Assembly (NCBI RefSeq): GCF_000295095.1
Contig: NZ_JH806632.1
Span: forward strand, 446,450-510,449
DNA: 64,000 nucleotides
Direction of reading: 5' to 3'
Source of the DNA: Actinomyces timonensis DSM 23838
GTDB lineage: Bacteria > Actinomycetota > Actinomycetes > Actinomycetales > Actinomycetaceae
Part shown: in pieces, positions 33,249-42,287 of the stretch
Numbering within the stretch: position 1 is the stretch's first letter
Layout of the letters: each line of letters opens with the position of its first letter
Notes under the pieces: model-generated
The model's input: the letters and a program-made list of their open reading frames with translations, nothing else
Databases searched by the model: none
Told to the model about the DNA's origin: nothing
Translations under genes and position numbers: made by a program

Positions 33249-34238
33249 CTAGTGCCCTGCCTCCTCCGCCGGGAGGGAGCGCAGGACGCGGGCGCGCTGG
33301 GCCTGGGCCGCGAGCTCCTCGTCGGCGGGGTAGGCCACCCGCTCCAGGGTGAGGCCATGGGCGGGGGCGACCGGCGCCGCGGCGTCCCGGCTCGCCCTCA
33401 GCAGGATCCGCGCGGGCCAGTCCTCCTCCCGGCGCCCCTGGCCAACGGCGATGCAGGCGCCCACGAGGGAGCGCACCATCGAGTGGCAGAAGGCGTCGGC
33501 GACGACGTCGAGCACGACGAGGCCCGCATCCGCCCCTTCCCTCCCGGGGGCGCCATCGGGCACCCGGGACCATTCCAGGCGCTTGAGCGTCCGGATGGTC
33601 GTGGCGCCCTCACGGGGCTTGCAGTAGCCGAGAAAGTCGTGCTCGCCGAGCAGTGGCGCGGCGGCGCGGCGCATGGCATCGACGTCGAGCGCCTCCGGGA
33701 TCCACAGCACGCTCCCCCGCCGCCCCGGGTCGCGCAGCCCCGCCGCGGGCCCGCCGTCGGCGATCCGGTAGCGGTAGGCGCGCTCGGTGGCGGAGAACCG
33801 CGCGTCGAAGCCCTGCGGCGCCTCGCGGACCCCATGCACGACGACGTCGCTCGCCCCCCGCGGCGCACTCCCCCCTCCCCCGCCACCAGCGCTCTCGCGG
33901 GCCTCGCGCGCGAGGACCCCGGCGACGCGTGTGAGCAGGGCCTGGGCGGGGGCGCGGTCCGAGCGGCCCGGCAGTGCCCGCCAGGCCTCCTGAGCGACGT
34001 CGACATGGGCCACCTGCGCCGCAGCGTGAACACCCGCGTCCGTCCGCCCGGCCACGGTCAGCCGCACGGGGGCGCGCAGCACCGTGCCGAGCGCCTCAGT
34101 GAGCACTCCCTCAACGGTGCGAAGGCCCGGCTGCGCCGCCCAGCCCGCGAAACCCGCACCGTCATAGGCCAGGTCCAGCCGCACCCGCACCAGCGAGCCA
34201 TCGCCGATCGACTCCCTCGAGCCGTTCAACTCCTCCAT
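33249..34238 (-). CDS. truA: tRNA pseudouridine synthase A
   Basis: Makes pseudouridine at positions 38-40 of the tRNA anticodon arm. The catalytic aspartate is in AGRTDAGVHAAAQVAH, with LAYDGAGFAGWAAQPG near the N-terminus and FCHSMVRSLVGACIAVG in the C-terminal half. A glycine-rich stretch (AGGGGGGSAPRG) interrupts the middle. The length is 329 residues. It lies between the ROK kinase (divergent) and rplM, whereas the common actinobacterial order is rplQ-truA-rplM. Confidence 0.94.
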   Translation of the reverse strand: MEELNGSRESIGDGSLVRVRLDLAYDGAGFAGWAAQPGLRTVEGVLTEALGTVLRAPVRLTVAGRTDAGVHAAAQVAHVDVAQEAWRALPGRSDRAPAQALLTRVAGVLAREARESAGGGGGGSAPRGASDVVVHGVREAPQGFDARFSATERAYRYRIADGGPAAGLRDPGRRGSVLWIPEALDVDAMRRAAAPLLGEHDFLGYCKPREGATTIRTLKRLEWSRVPDGAPGREGADAGLVVLDVVADAFCHSMVRSLVGACIAVGQGRREEDWPARILLRASRDAAAPVAPAHGLTLERVAYPADEELAAQAQRARVLRSLPAEEAGH

Positions 34239-34340
34239 GCCCTTATTCGATCACGGCGCGGGGCCCCGCCGAAGCGCCTGGCGGCCCCAGCCCGCCCATC
34301 CTCGGGGCGCCTGCCCGCGCTTGGCGGTAGCGTCATCCCC

Positions 34341-35144
34341 GTGAGCACGAATCCCGGAGCCCCGAGCCAGGCAAGCCGCGCCAGTCACTCCTCTGTGACG
34401 ACGCTGTCCGTCGACTGCGGGGGCGGCGGCATCAAGGCCTCCGTCCTCGACGCCGAGGGGACGATCAGCTCGCGCGCCGTGCGCACCCCCACCCCCTACC
34501 CGCTCCCGCCGATGAAACTGGTGAAGACGATCGCCGGCCTCGCCGAGCAGCTGCCCCGGGCCGACCGGGTCACTGTGGGGATGCCGGGGATGATCCGCCA
34601 CGGCGTCGTCGTGGCCACCCCCCACTACATCACGAAGGACGGGCCGCGCTCCAAGCCTCTCCCCGAGCTCGTCGAGGCGTGGCACCGCTTCGACATGGGC
34701 TCGGCCATCGCCGAGCACCTCGGCCTGCCCTCGCTCATCCTCAATGACGCGGAGGTCGCCGGCGCCGGTGTCGTCACGGGGCACGGCCTGGAGATGATCG
34801 TGACCCTGGGGACGGGCCTGGGCAACGCCATCTTCGACAACGGCGTCCTGGCGCCGCATGTCGAGGTCTCCCAGGGCCCCGTCCGCTGGGGCCTGACCTA
34901 CGACGACTACATCGGCGAGCACGAGCGCCTCCGCCTGGGCGACGCGCACTGGTCGCGCAGGGTGCGGCGCGTCGTCGACGGCCTGCGGCCCATGTACCTG
35001 TGGGACCGCCTCTACCTCGGGGGCGGGAACTCCCGCAGGATCACAGCCCTCCAGCTCACCCGCATGGGCGACGACGTCGTCGTGGTCCCCAATGAGGCTG
35101 GGATGACCGGCGGGGCGCGCTGCTGGACCATGGCCCGCCCCTGA
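34341..35144 (+). CDS. ROK-family sugar kinase (polyphosphate glucokinase-like)
   Basis: Cytoplasmic kinase of the ROK family, expected to phosphorylate glucose or a related sugar. The phosphate-1 motif is SVDCGGGGIKASVLD and the glycine-rich LGTGLGNAIFDNGV lies around residue 155; the length and the pattern resemble polyphosphate glucokinases more than typical repressors, and there is no DNA-binding domain. The ROK zinc motif CxCGxxGC is not seen. Start may be the GTG at 34341 or the GTG at 34395, neither with a strong ribosome-binding site. It is divergent from truA and ends at two hairpins. Confidence 0.78.
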   Translation: MSTNPGAPSQASRASHSSVTTLSVDCGGGGIKASVLDAEGTISSRAVRTPTPYPLPPMKLVKTIAGLAEQLPRADRVTVGMPGMIRHGVVVATPHYITKDGPRSKPLPELVEAWHRFDMGSAIAEHLGLPSLILNDAEVAGAGVVTGHGLEMIVTLGTGLGNAIFDNGVLAPHVEVSQGPVRWGLTYDDYIGEHERLRLGDAHWSRRVRRVVDGLRPMYLWDRLYLGGGNSRRITALQLTRMGDDVVVVPNEAGMTGGARCWTMARP

Positions 35145-35160
35145 GGCGGCCAGCCCTGCC

Positions 35161-35194
35161 ACGGCCCCGACGGCGGAACTGCCGCCGGGGCCGT
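35161..35194 (+). terminator. Hairpin after the ROK kinase gene
   Basis: ACGGCCCCGACGGCGG and its near complement, with loop AACT, form an imperfect stem 17 bases past the stop codon. Confidence 0.6.
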
Positions 35195-35280
35195 ATGGCA
35201 CCCGGACGACGCGACGGCGGGCTCCGCACGCCAGCCCGCAGAGTGCCCGAACCGCGGGCACCCACCTGATGCGAGCGCGC

Positions 35281-35315
35281 GAAGGGCCCACCCGGATGAT
35301 CCGGGTGGGCCCTTC
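35281..35315. terminator. Bidirectional hairpin between ROK kinase and LAKTG protein genes
   Basis: A perfect 15-bp stem (GAAGGGCCCACCCGG, 35281-35295, with 35301-35315) and loop ATGAT, followed by a T/C-rich run on the plus strand. It can serve both converging genes. Confidence 0.8.
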
Positions 35316-35368
35316 TCTCAGTCCGTGTCAGCTCTCAGTGACGATCGCCGACGGGGACCGGGTGAGGA

Positions 35369-36934
35369 TCAGGCGCGGCGACCGCGACGAACCAGGAAGA
35401 TACCGCCACCGATGACGGCGCCCGCGATGAGCACCGGGACCACGATGCTGGCACCGGTCTTGGCCAGCGACGGCTTGGAGGTGGGCTGGCTGGTGGACGG
35501 GGCCGGGGCGGCGGGGGCCGGAGCGGCCGGGCTCTTGGGAGCCTGGGCGCCGGGCTGCTGCGGAGCCGGGGCCGGGGCGGGCGCCTCGGTGGTGGCGGGA
35601 GCCGGAGCGGGGGCCGGGGCCTCGGTGGTGGCCGGGGCGGTCGGCATCGGAGCCGGAGAGGTGGTCTCGGGAGCCGGAGCGGGGGCCGGGGCCTCGGTGG
35701 TGGCCGGGGCGGTCGGCATCGGAGCCGGAGAGGTGGTCTCAGGGGCCGACGGGGCCGGAGCCGGAGCCGGAGAGGTGGTCTCAGGGGCCGACGGGGCCGG
35801 AGCCGGAGAGGTGGTCTCGGGCGCCGACGGCATCGGGGCCGGAGTGGTCTCCGCCGGGGTGGACGGCGTGGCCGACGGCGTCATGGTCTCCGGGGCGGAG
35901 GGGGTCGCGGTCGGCGGGGTGTTGCTGTTGTTCGGCGGAGTGGTCGAGGGGGTCGGCGTCGGGGTGGCGTTCTTGCCGCCCTGGGCGTTGCCGGAGCCTG
36001 CCTCGGTGGCGGTGATGCCGTTGCGCGAGAAGGTCTGGTCGTTCACCGTGGCGGTGTTGGCCTGAGCGGCCTTCGTGGGCTCGGTGATCGTGTAGAAGCG
36101 AACGCGGCAGATGGCGTCAGCGGACGGGGAGTCGAACTCGATCTGCTCCTGGGGCCAGCCGGGGGCGACCTTCACGTTGGCCGCGCCCTTGCCCTCCTGC
36201 CAAGAGCCGGTGGTGCACACGACGGAGTCGGCGACGTAGGAGGCGCCCGGGTCCTTGACGACCCAGTGGGTGTTCTGGGCGCCGCCGGTGTTCTGGGCGC
36301 GCACCTCCCACATGAAGACGTACTTGCCGCTCTCGTTGATGCCGTTGAACCAGCCGGACTTGAAGGGGTTGGGCTCGGGGTAGTTGGGCTTGACGCCGTC
36401 GCAGCCGGTGTCGCAGGTGCCGTCACCGTTGGAGTCGCCGAAGACGATGGGAGCGGTGGTCGGGCCGACCTGGACGGTGCTCTTCTTGAGGCCGATGCCC
36501 TTGTTGTTGATCTGGGCCTGCGCGGTGAGAGTGCCGTCGGTGAGCTTGTCCCACTTCTCGGCGCCGGCCGTCAGGGTGCAGGTCATGTCCTGCGAGCCGA
36601 CGGTGAAGGTGCAGTTGCCGACGTCGGAGCCATCCTGGTCGAGGAGGTTGAAGGCCAGCGAGCCGTACCACTCCATGCCCTCGCCGAGCTTGACGGTGAA
36701 GGAGTCGCCGGCCTTGGGGGCGTCGGCCTCCCACTTGGCCTGGAGGCTCACCTTGTCCCAGGCCTCGACGGCGACGCCGTTGACCGGGCGCTGGCGGGCC
36801 TCGGAGGTGACCTTGACATCGGTCACCTTGATGTTGTCGGAATCGGCGGCCTGAGCCTGCGTGCTCACGGCGGCGGGAACGAAGGCGCCTGCGGCGACGA
36901 GCGCGCCGGCGGCAAGAGCGGAAGACCGTCTCAT
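35369..36934 (-). CDS. Cell-wall-anchored surface protein with LAKTG sorting signal and proline-rich stalk
   Basis: Secreted protein of 521 residues. A basic signal peptide (MRRSSALAAGALVAAGAFVP, cut near AQA-A) leads to an Ig-like, four-cysteine ectodomain (to about residue 320) with a possible calcium-type loop FGDSNGDGTCDTGCDG. A long stalk of P, A, T, S and E follows (about 325-480). The end is a sorting signal: LAKTG at 490-494, a hydrophobic helix, then RRGRRA. LAxTG-type motifs are used by class E sortases in high-GC Gram-positives, not by the pilus sortase at 56-57.7 kb; no housekeeping sortase is in this window. The ATG at 36934 has GAGGAGAG upstream. Ligand unknown. Confidence 0.85.
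   Translation of the reverse strand: MRRSSALAAGALVAAGAFVPAAVSTQAQAADSDNIKVTDVKVTSEARQRPVNGVAVEAWDKVSLQAKWEADAPKAGDSFTVKLGEGMEWYGSLAFNLLDQDGSDVGNCTFTVGSQDMTCTLTAGAEKWDKLTDGTLTAQAQINNKGIGLKKSTVQVGPTTAPIVFGDSNGDGTCDTGCDGVKPNYPEPNPFKSGWFNGINESGKYVFMWEVRAQNTGGAQNTHWVVKDPGASYVADSVVCTTGSWQEGKGAANVKVAPGWPQEQIEFDSPSADAICRVRFYTITEPTKAAQANTATVNDQTFSRNGITATEAGSGNAQGGKNATPTPTPSTTPPNNSNTPPTATPSAPETMTPSATPSTPAETTPAPMPSAPETTSPAPAPSAPETTSPAPAPAPSAPETTSPAPMPTAPATTEAPAPAPAPETTSPAPMPTAPATTEAPAPAPAPATTEAPAPAPAPQQPGAQAPKSPAAPAPAAPAPSTSQPTSKPSLAKTGASIVVPVLIAGAVIGGGIFLVRRGRRA
35597..35740 (-). repeat. Perfect 72-bp tandem duplication in the stalk of the LAKTG protein
   Basis: Copies 35597-35668 and 35669-35740 are identical, encoding a 24-residue unit (ETTSPAPMPTAPATTEAP plus PAPAP-type residues). 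The identity at DNA level points to recent slippage or recombination, and stalk length is likely to vary between strains. Confidence 0.85.
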
Positions 36935-37121
36935 GACTCTCCTCATGCGAATATGGGACTGGTATGGCTGATCTGGGCACACCGCGCCCGAGGCGCGGCC
37001 ACGTGCCCAAACTAACGGATTCAGAGGCAGATGTCTCGTCTGCATCACAGATTAACTGGTAGATCACATCTCTGTCACAGAGTTCTGAGGTACCGCAGGT
37101 CACCGCCGTTCCAAGGAAATA

Positions 37122-37159
37122 ACGGAGGGCTGGGAGCCTCCCGGCTCCCAGCCCTCCGT
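37122..37159 (-). terminator. Strong hairpin terminator after rplQ
   Basis: A perfect 17-bp stem (37122-37138 with 37143-37159, loop TCCC) lies about 30 bases past the rplQ stop codon and ends the rpsM-rpsK-rpoA-rplQ group before the LAKTG protein gene. Confidence 0.85.
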
Positions 37160-37190
37160 CGTCATGCGACGTGAATCACATGCAGGTGTC

Positions 37191-37943
37191 TCAGGCGTCG
37201 ACCTTCTGCGCGGCAGCGCCACCGGCGGGGGCGAAACCAGCGGCCTCGGCCTCCTCCACCGTGGCGAACCAGACCTCGGCGACCGTGGCGTCATACCAGC
37301 GCGAGCCGGGAACGTGGTACTTCATCGAGTCCTCGTTGCCCTTGATGCGGTGCTCGTCGTCGGGGGCGTCCGCGGAGCCCTCGTCGAGGCGGACGGCGCC
37401 GGCGAACGCGACCTTCTCAGCCTTCTCGCCGGCGTCCTTCGCGGCGGGCTTGGCGTCGTCCTTGGCGTCTGCCTTCGCGGCGTCGGCCTTGTCACTCTTG
37501 GCCTCGGCGACGGCGTCCTGCGCGGCCTTCTTCGCGGCGGACTTGGCGGTCTTGACCGCGTCCTCGACGACGGCCTTCTTGGCGACCGGCTCGAGCACGA
37601 GGGAGATGACGGCCATGGGGGCGTTGTCGCCCTTGCGGGGAGCGGTCTTGACGATGCGGGTGTAGCCGCCGTCGCGGCCCTCCATCTTCGGGGCGATCTC
37701 CTCGAAGAGGCGGTACACGGCGTACTTGTCCGTGATCTTCTTCATCACGGTGCGGCGGGCGTGGAGGTCCCCGCGCTTGCCCTTGGTGATGAGCTTCTCG
37801 GCGTAGGGGCGCAGGCGGCGGGCGCGGGCCTCCGTCGTCGTGATGGACTCGTGGATGAAGAGCTGCCGGGCGAGGTTGGCCAGCAGGTGGCGCTCGTGCT
37901 GGGCGGAGCCGCCCAGGCGGGGTCCCTTGGTGGGGCGAGGCAT
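37191..37943 (-). CDS. rplQ: Ribosomal protein L17 with C-terminal sunset domain
   Basis: Residues 1-122 are L17, which sits near the exit of the polypeptide tunnel ([40 protein letters not shown]). Then comes a lysine/alanine/aspartate-rich, coiled or disordered linker (about 123-180). Residues about 198-240 match the small 'sunset' domain: [37 protein letters not shown]. The domain occurs as an add-on to several actinobacterial proteins and its role is unknown. The product is 250 residues, double the usual L17. It lies 31 bases downstream of rpoA and ends at a strong terminator. Confidence 0.95.
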   Translation of the reverse strand: MPRPTKGPRLGGSAQHERHLLANLARQLFIHESITTTEARARRLRPYAEKLITKGKRGDLHARRTVMKKITDKYAVYRLFEEIAPKMEGRDGGYTRIVKTAPRKGDNAPMAVISLVLEPVAKKAVVEDAVKTAKSAAKKAAQDAVAEAKSDKADAAKADAKDDAKPAAKDAGEKAEKVAFAGAVRLDEGSADAPDDEHRIKGNEDSMKYHVPGSRWYDATVAEVWFATVEEAEAAGFAPAGGAAAQKVDA

Positions 37944-37974
37944 TGTTGTCTCCTAGTGTTTGACGAGGTGGGGC

Positions 37975-38973
37975 TCAGGCCTGCTCGTCGCTGAAGGTGG
38001 GGTTGGTGTAGTCGTCCTCGGCGAGGTAGTCGAGGGGGGAGCCCTTGAGGGACAGGCCGAGCTCGGCGAGCTTGTCCTTGATCTCGGAGATCGACTTGGC
38101 ACCGAAGTTGCGGATGTCGAGCAGGTCGGCCTCGCTGCGCGAGACGAGCTCTCCGACGGTGTGGATGCCCTCGCGCTTGAGGGCGTTGGAGGAGCGCGCC
38201 TGGAGGTCCAGCTCGTCGATCATGAGGGCGAGGTCCTGCTGGAGGGCCTGGTCCATGGGGGACAGGCCGACCTCGATGCCCTCGGCCTCCACGTTGAGCT
38301 CGCGAGCCAGGCCGAAGAGCTCGACGAGGGTCTTGCCCGCCGAGGCGAGCGCGTCGCGGGGCGTGATCGAGGACTTCGTCTCGACGTCGACGATAAGGCG
38401 GTCGAAGTCGGTGCGCTGCTCGACACGGGTGGCCTCCACGGAGTAGGAGACCTTCTTGACCGGCGAGTAGATGGAGTCGACCGGGATCCGGGAGATCTCC
38501 GCGTTCGGGTCCTTGTTCTGGTTGGCGGAGACATAGCCGCGGCCGCGCTCGACGGTCAGCTCGATCTCCAGCTTCCCCTTCTCGTTGAGGGTCGCGATGA
38601 CCAGCTCGGGGTTGTGGACCTCGACACCGGCGGGCGGGGTGATGTCACCGGCGGTGACGGCGCCCGGGCCGGACTTGCGCAGGTACATGACGACCGGCTC
38701 GTCGTTCTCACTGGAGAGCACGATCTCCTTGATGTTGAGGATGATCTGGGCGACATCCTCCTTGACCCCGGGGATCGTGCGGAACTCGTGGGGCACTCCG
38801 TCGATGCGCACGGAGGTGACTGCCGCGCCCGGGATGGACGAGAGCAGCGTGCGGCGCAGGGAGTTGCCCAGCGTGTAGCCGAAGCCGGGCTCGAGGGGCT
38901 CGATGATGAACCGCGCGCGGCGGTTCTCCTCGACGACCTCCTCCGTGAGGGTGGGACGCTGTGCGATGAGCAC
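37975..38973 (-). CDS. rpoA: RNA polymerase alpha subunit
   Basis: Assembly platform of RNA polymerase. The N-terminal domain has [26 protein letters not shown], and the C-terminal DNA-binding domain (about 250-315) has [20 protein letters not shown] and [19 protein letters not shown]. The length is 332 residues. rpsK lies upstream across a 165-base gap with a hairpin; rpsD, which is in this operon in many bacteria, is absent. Confidence 0.97.
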   Translation of the reverse strand: MLIAQRPTLTEEVVEENRRARFIIEPLEPGFGYTLGNSLRRTLLSSIPGAAVTSVRIDGVPHEFRTIPGVKEDVAQIILNIKEIVLSSENDEPVVMYLRKSGPGAVTAGDITPPAGVEVHNPELVIATLNEKGKLEIELTVERGRGYVSANQNKDPNAEISRIPVDSIYSPVKKVSYSVEATRVEQRTDFDRLIVDVETKSSITPRDALASAGKTLVELFGLARELNVEAEGIEVGLSPMDQALQQDLALMIDELDLQARSSNALKREGIHTVGELVSRSEADLLDIRNFGAKSISEIKDKLAELGLSLKGSPLDYLAEDDYTNPTFSDEQA

Positions 38974-39086
38974 TGTCGGTTTCCTTTCGTCGCGGCGCCC
39001 GCTATATGACGCCGTTCCTCATGGTTATCGCCGTGGCACCGGGACTCCCGGGGCGGCGGCCCCGCGCGGCGGGGCTGTGTACGGGC

Positions 39087-39127
39087 CGACGGCGCCCGTG
39101 GCCCTTGGGAGGGCAGGGGCGCCGTCG
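39087..39127 (-). terminator. Hairpin between rpsK and rpoA
   Basis: CGACGGCGCCC (39087-39097) pairs with 39117-39127 across a 19-base loop, 12 bases past the rpsK stop. It may end or attenuate transcription before rpoA. Confidence 0.55.
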
Positions 39128-39138
39128 AACCGGCTGTC

Positions 39139-39540
39139 TCAGACGCGGCGGCGCTTCGGGGGGCGGCAGCCGTTGTGGGCCTGGGGGGTGACGTCCGTGA
39201 TGGAGCCGACCTCGAGGCCAGCGGCCTGGAGGGAGCGGATCGCGGTCTCGCGACCGGAGCCGGGGCCCTTGACGAAGACGTCGACCTTCTTCATGCCGTG
39301 CTCCTGGGCGCGGCGCGCGGCGGCCTCGGCGGCGAGCTGGGCGGCGTAGGGCGTCGACTTGCGGGAGCCCTTGAAGCCGACCTGGCCGGAGGAGGCCCAG
39401 GCGATGACGGCGCCAGCCGGGTCCGTGAGGGACACGATGGTGTTGTTGAAGGTGGACTTGATGTAGGCGTTGCCGTGGGTGACGTTCTTCCGGTCCTTAC
39501 GACGCGGCTTGCGCACGGCGGTGCGGGTCTTCGGAGGCAT
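39139..39540 (-). CDS. rpsK: Ribosomal protein S11
   Basis: Small-subunit platform protein. Typical segments are [37 protein letters not shown] and the C-terminal [18 protein letters not shown]. The length is 133 residues. It follows rpsM after 67 bases. Confidence 0.97.
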   Translation of the reverse strand: MPPKTRTAVRKPRRKDRKNVTHGNAYIKSTFNNTIVSLTDPAGAVIAWASSGQVGFKGSRKSTPYAAQLAAEAAARRAQEHGMKKVDVFVKGPGSGRETAIRSLQAAGLEVGSITDVTPQAHNGCRPPKRRRV

Positions 39541-39607
39541 TCTTCCTTCTTCTTCTCAAGATCTGGTCGCGCGGCGGGCGTCAGCGCCCGGGCCGCGGGT
39601 CAACTGC

Positions 39608-39982
39608 TTACTTGGCCTTCTTCTTGCCGGCCACGGTGCGCTTGGGGCCCTTGCGGGTACGCGCGTTGGTCTTGGTGCGCTGGCCGTGCACCGGGAGGTG
39701 ACGGCGGTGGCGCAGGCCCTGGTAGCAGCCGATCTCGACCTTGCGACGGATGTCGGCCTGGACCTCGCGGCGGAGATCGCCCTCCACCTGGTAGCTGGAG
39801 TCGATGTGGCTGCGCAGAGCCACGAGCTCCTCCTCGGTGAGGTCCTTGACGCGGGTGTCGGGGTTGACGCCCGTTGCCTTGAGGGTCTCGTCCGCACGGG
39901 TGCGGCCGATCCCGAAGATGTAGGTGAGCGCGACCTCGACCCGCTTCTCGCGGGGGAGGTCGACGCCGGAAATGCGTGCCAC
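39608..39982 (-). CDS. rpsM: Ribosomal protein S13
   Basis: Small-subunit head protein contacting L5 and tRNA. Segments [31 protein letters not shown] and [18 protein letters not shown] are typical. The length is 124 residues. It lies downstream of rpmJ with a 175-base gap, which holds no other gene that I can see. Confidence 0.97.
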   Translation of the reverse strand: MARISGVDLPREKRVEVALTYIFGIGRTRADETLKATGVNPDTRVKDLTEEELVALRSHIDSSYQVEGDLRREVQADIRRKVEIGCYQGLRHRRHLPVHGQRTKTNARTRKGPKRTVAGKKKAK

Positions 39983-40157
39983 GGTGGTGGTTCTCCTGTG
40001 TGCTCCCGGAGGTCGTCACCCACCTCCCCCGCCTCCTTCGGGCGGCCCCGGCCTCCAGGAACCGAGGGTTGCGCAGTGCTGGCCGATCGGGCTCAGCGCT
40101 GATCGCTGGGGTGGATGCTGATGGTGGCCACGCCTCGCGTGGCCGGTGCGCGGGGCC

Positions 40158-40271
40158 TCAGCCCTGGCGCTGCTTGTGCCGCGGGTTCTCGCAGATGACC
40201 ATGACACGGCCGTGGCGACGGATCACCTTGCAGCTGTCACAGATCTTCTTGACGCTCGGCTTGACCTTCAT
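40158..40271 (-). CDS. rpmJ: Ribosomal protein L36
   Basis: The 37-residue product begins [19 protein letters not shown] and ends [10 protein letters not shown]. It is the zinc-ribbon form, with three cysteines (C11, C14, C27) and a histidine. It lies between infA and rpsM, the usual place. Confidence 0.97.
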   Translation of the reverse strand: MKVKPSVKKICDSCKVIRRHGRVMVICENPRHKQRQG

Positions 40272-40302
40272 GATTGTCCTCCGCCGGCCGGGGGCCGACT
40301 TG

Positions 40303-40524
40303 TCACTTGTACCGATAGACGATGCGGCCGCGCTGGAGATCGTAGGGACTCATCTCCACGACAACGCGGTCCTCGGGGAGGATGCGGATGTAGTGCTGCC
40401 GCATCTTTCCGGAGATGTGCGCGAGCACGACGTGCCCGTTGCTCAGCTCCACCCGGAACATCGCATTCGGAAGGGCCTCGACGACCGATCCCTCGACCTC
40501 GATGACTCCGTCCTTCTTAGCCAT
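40303..40524 (-). CDS. infA: Translation initiation factor IF-1
   Basis: OB-fold factor that binds the ribosomal A site during initiation. The product is 73 residues, starting [20 protein letters not shown] and ending [15 protein letters not shown]. It is the gene after map on the same strand, 201 bases away, and should have its own promoter there; I see no clear consensus pair. Confidence 0.97.
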   Translation of the reverse strand: MAKKDGVIEVEGSVVEALPNAMFRVELSNGHVVLAHISGKMRQHYIRILPEDRVVVEMSPYDLQRGRIVYRYK

Positions 40525-40725
40525 GTTCCTCCGTCGGTTCTCTCGCTCGAGTTCTCCGGCGACGACGCCGCCGGTCGGGCGCGCATGCCTCTGCCCGGCC
40601 GGGAGGGACGGATCAGGAGCGGTGGGCGCACCGAGGGCCAACGATACGACACCTCGATACCGCGCCACCATGCGGGAAGGCGCTCCCAGCCGGTGTTTCC
40701 GGCCACATCGGCGCCAAGGGATCGC

Positions 40726-41634
40726 TCAGCCGCGCTCGGGCAGGGGGCGGGGCGAGATGCCGAAGGGCGCCAGGCCCTCCTCCCCGCCGTCGGGGGCGGT
40801 GAGCACCCACACTCCCCCGGGGACGATCGCGACGGTGTGCTCCCATTGGGCGGCGCGCGAGCCGTCCTGGGTGACGACGGTCCAGCCGTCGTCGAGCTCG
40901 CGGACCTCGGGGCCGCCGGAGGTGAGCATCGGCTCGATGGCCAGCACCATGCCGGGGCGCAGCTTGGGGCCCTTGCGCTTGATCGAGTAGTTGAGGACGT
41001 CGGGGGCCTGGTGCATGGCGGTGCCGATGCCGTGGCCGACGTACTCCTGGAGGATGCCGAGGCGGGCGCCGGCGCTCTCCTCGCGGGCCGTCTGGGCGAG
41101 GGCGCGGTCAACGGTGGCCTCGACGGCGTCGCCGATCGCGTTGAGCCGGGCGGCGCGCCCGCTCGTCTCCCCCGCGGCGGCGCGGGCGACCGCGGCGATG
41201 GCCTCCCACAGGGCCTGGCGGGTGGTGGTGTCCAGGAGGCGGTCGGCCTGGGAGGCGTACTCGCCGCCGACGACAGTGGTGAAGGCGGCGTCGCCGTGCC
41301 ACTGCTCGCCGTCGTCGTCGAGGATGTACGCGCCGCAGTCGAAGGTGACGAGGTCTCCCTCCTCCAAGACGCGCGGCCCGGGGATGCCGTGGACGACCTC
41401 GTCGTTGACCGAGACGCACACGGTGGCGGGGTAGTCGTAGTAGCCCAGGAAGTTCGAGTGGGCCCCGGCGGCCTCGATGGTCGCGGCGCAGACGGCGTCG
41501 AGCTCGGCGGTGGTCGCGCCCGGGCAAACGGCCTCGCGCAGGGCGGCGTGGATATCGGCGACGACGAGGCCCGCCCGCCGCATGAGCCGGACCTGGTCCG
41601 GTGTCTTGATCTCGATCTGCTCGCGCGCCAGCAC
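40726..41634 (-). CDS. map: Type I methionine aminopeptidase
   Basis: Removes the N-terminal methionine from new proteins, with a two-metal centre. Metal ligands are visible: D in VTFDCGAY, D in WHGDAAF, H in GHGIGTAMH, E in AIEPML and E in AAQWEHTVAI. The start is a GTG at 41634 with GAGAGGGGG upstream. The length is 302 residues, slightly longer than usual because of inserts after DAAF (REESAGARLGI region). A strong terminator separates it from adk upstream. Confidence 0.94.
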   Translation of the reverse strand: MLAREQIEIKTPDQVRLMRRAGLVVADIHAALREAVCPGATTAELDAVCAATIEAAGAHSNFLGYYDYPATVCVSVNDEVVHGIPGPRVLEEGDLVTFDCGAYILDDDGEQWHGDAAFTTVVGGEYASQADRLLDTTTRQALWEAIAAVARAAAGETSGRAARLNAIGDAVEATVDRALAQTAREESAGARLGILQEYVGHGIGTAMHQAPDVLNYSIKRKGPKLRPGMVLAIEPMLTSGGPEVRELDDGWTVVTQDGSRAAQWEHTVAIVPGGVWVLTAPDGGEEGLAPFGISPRPLPERG

Positions 41635-41655
41635 CGCGCGCCCCCTCTCTCATAG

Positions 41656-41690
41656 CAGTGGCGCGGGACCTCGCCGGTCCCGCGCCACTG
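41656..41690 (-). terminator. Strong hairpin terminator after adk
   Basis: A perfect 15-bp stem (CAGTGGCGCGGGACC, 41656-41670, with 41676-41690; loop TCGCC) begins 13 bases past the adk stop, ending the secY-adk unit before map. Confidence 0.85.
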
Positions 41691-41702
41691 GGGATGACTT
41701 GC

Positions 41703-42287
41703 TCAGGCCGTGGCGCCCGCGGAGGCGAGCGCCGTCATGATGCGCTCGGTGACCTCGTCGATGTCGCCGATGCCGTCGACGCGCACGAGGAGACCCTTGG
41801 CCTCGTAGAGGGCGGCCAGCGGCTCGGTCTGCTCGGCGTAGACCTCAAGGCGGCGGCGGATGACCGGCTCGGTGTCGTCGGCGCGGTTCTGCTCAGTGGC
41901 GCGCTTGAGGAGGCGCTCGACGACGACCTCGGCGTCGGCGGTGATCTCCAGGACGACGTCGAGGGCGAGGCCCTTGGCGGCGAGCATGGCGTCGAGCTCG
42001 TGGACCTGGGCCTCGGTGCGCGGGTAGCCGTCGAGGAGGAAGCCGGAGGCGGCGTCGTCGGCGGCGATGCGGTCGGCGACCATCGCGTTGGTGACGGAGT
42101 CGGGGACGTACTCGCCCTTGTCCATGTACTCCTTGGCCTTGAGGCCGAGCTCGGTGGCGCCGGCGACGTTGGCGCGGAAGATGTCGCCGGTGGAGATCGC
42201 GGGGATGGACAGGCGCTCGGAGATGCGGGCGGCCTGCGTGCCCTTGCCGGCCCCGGGAGGGCCGAGGAGGACCATGCGTGCGCTCAT
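41703..42287 (-). CDS. adk: Adenylate kinase
   Basis: Interconverts AMP, ADP and ATP. The P-loop GPPGAGKGTQ is at the N-terminus, and the AMP-binding STGDIFRANV and LLDGYPRTEAQV follow. The lid is the short form without zinc cysteines (LLKRATEQNRADDTEPVIRRR). The ATG at 42287 overlaps the secY stop by four bases (ATGA) and has GAAGGG upstream. The length is 194 residues. Confidence 0.96.
   Translation of the reverse strand: MSARMVLLGPPGAGKGTQAARISERLSIPAISTGDIFRANVAGATELGLKAKEYMDKGEYVPDSVTNAMVADRIAADDAASGFLLDGYPRTEAQVHELDAMLAAKGLALDVVLEITADAEVVVERLLKRATEQNRADDTEPVIRRRLEVYAEQTEPLAALYEAKGLLVRVDGIGDIDEVTERIMTALASAGATA

Noticed and set aside
37975-39982. Looked for rpsD between rpsK and rpoA
   Set aside because: Only a 165-base gap with a hairpin is present; rpsD must be elsewhere, as in many actinobacteria.
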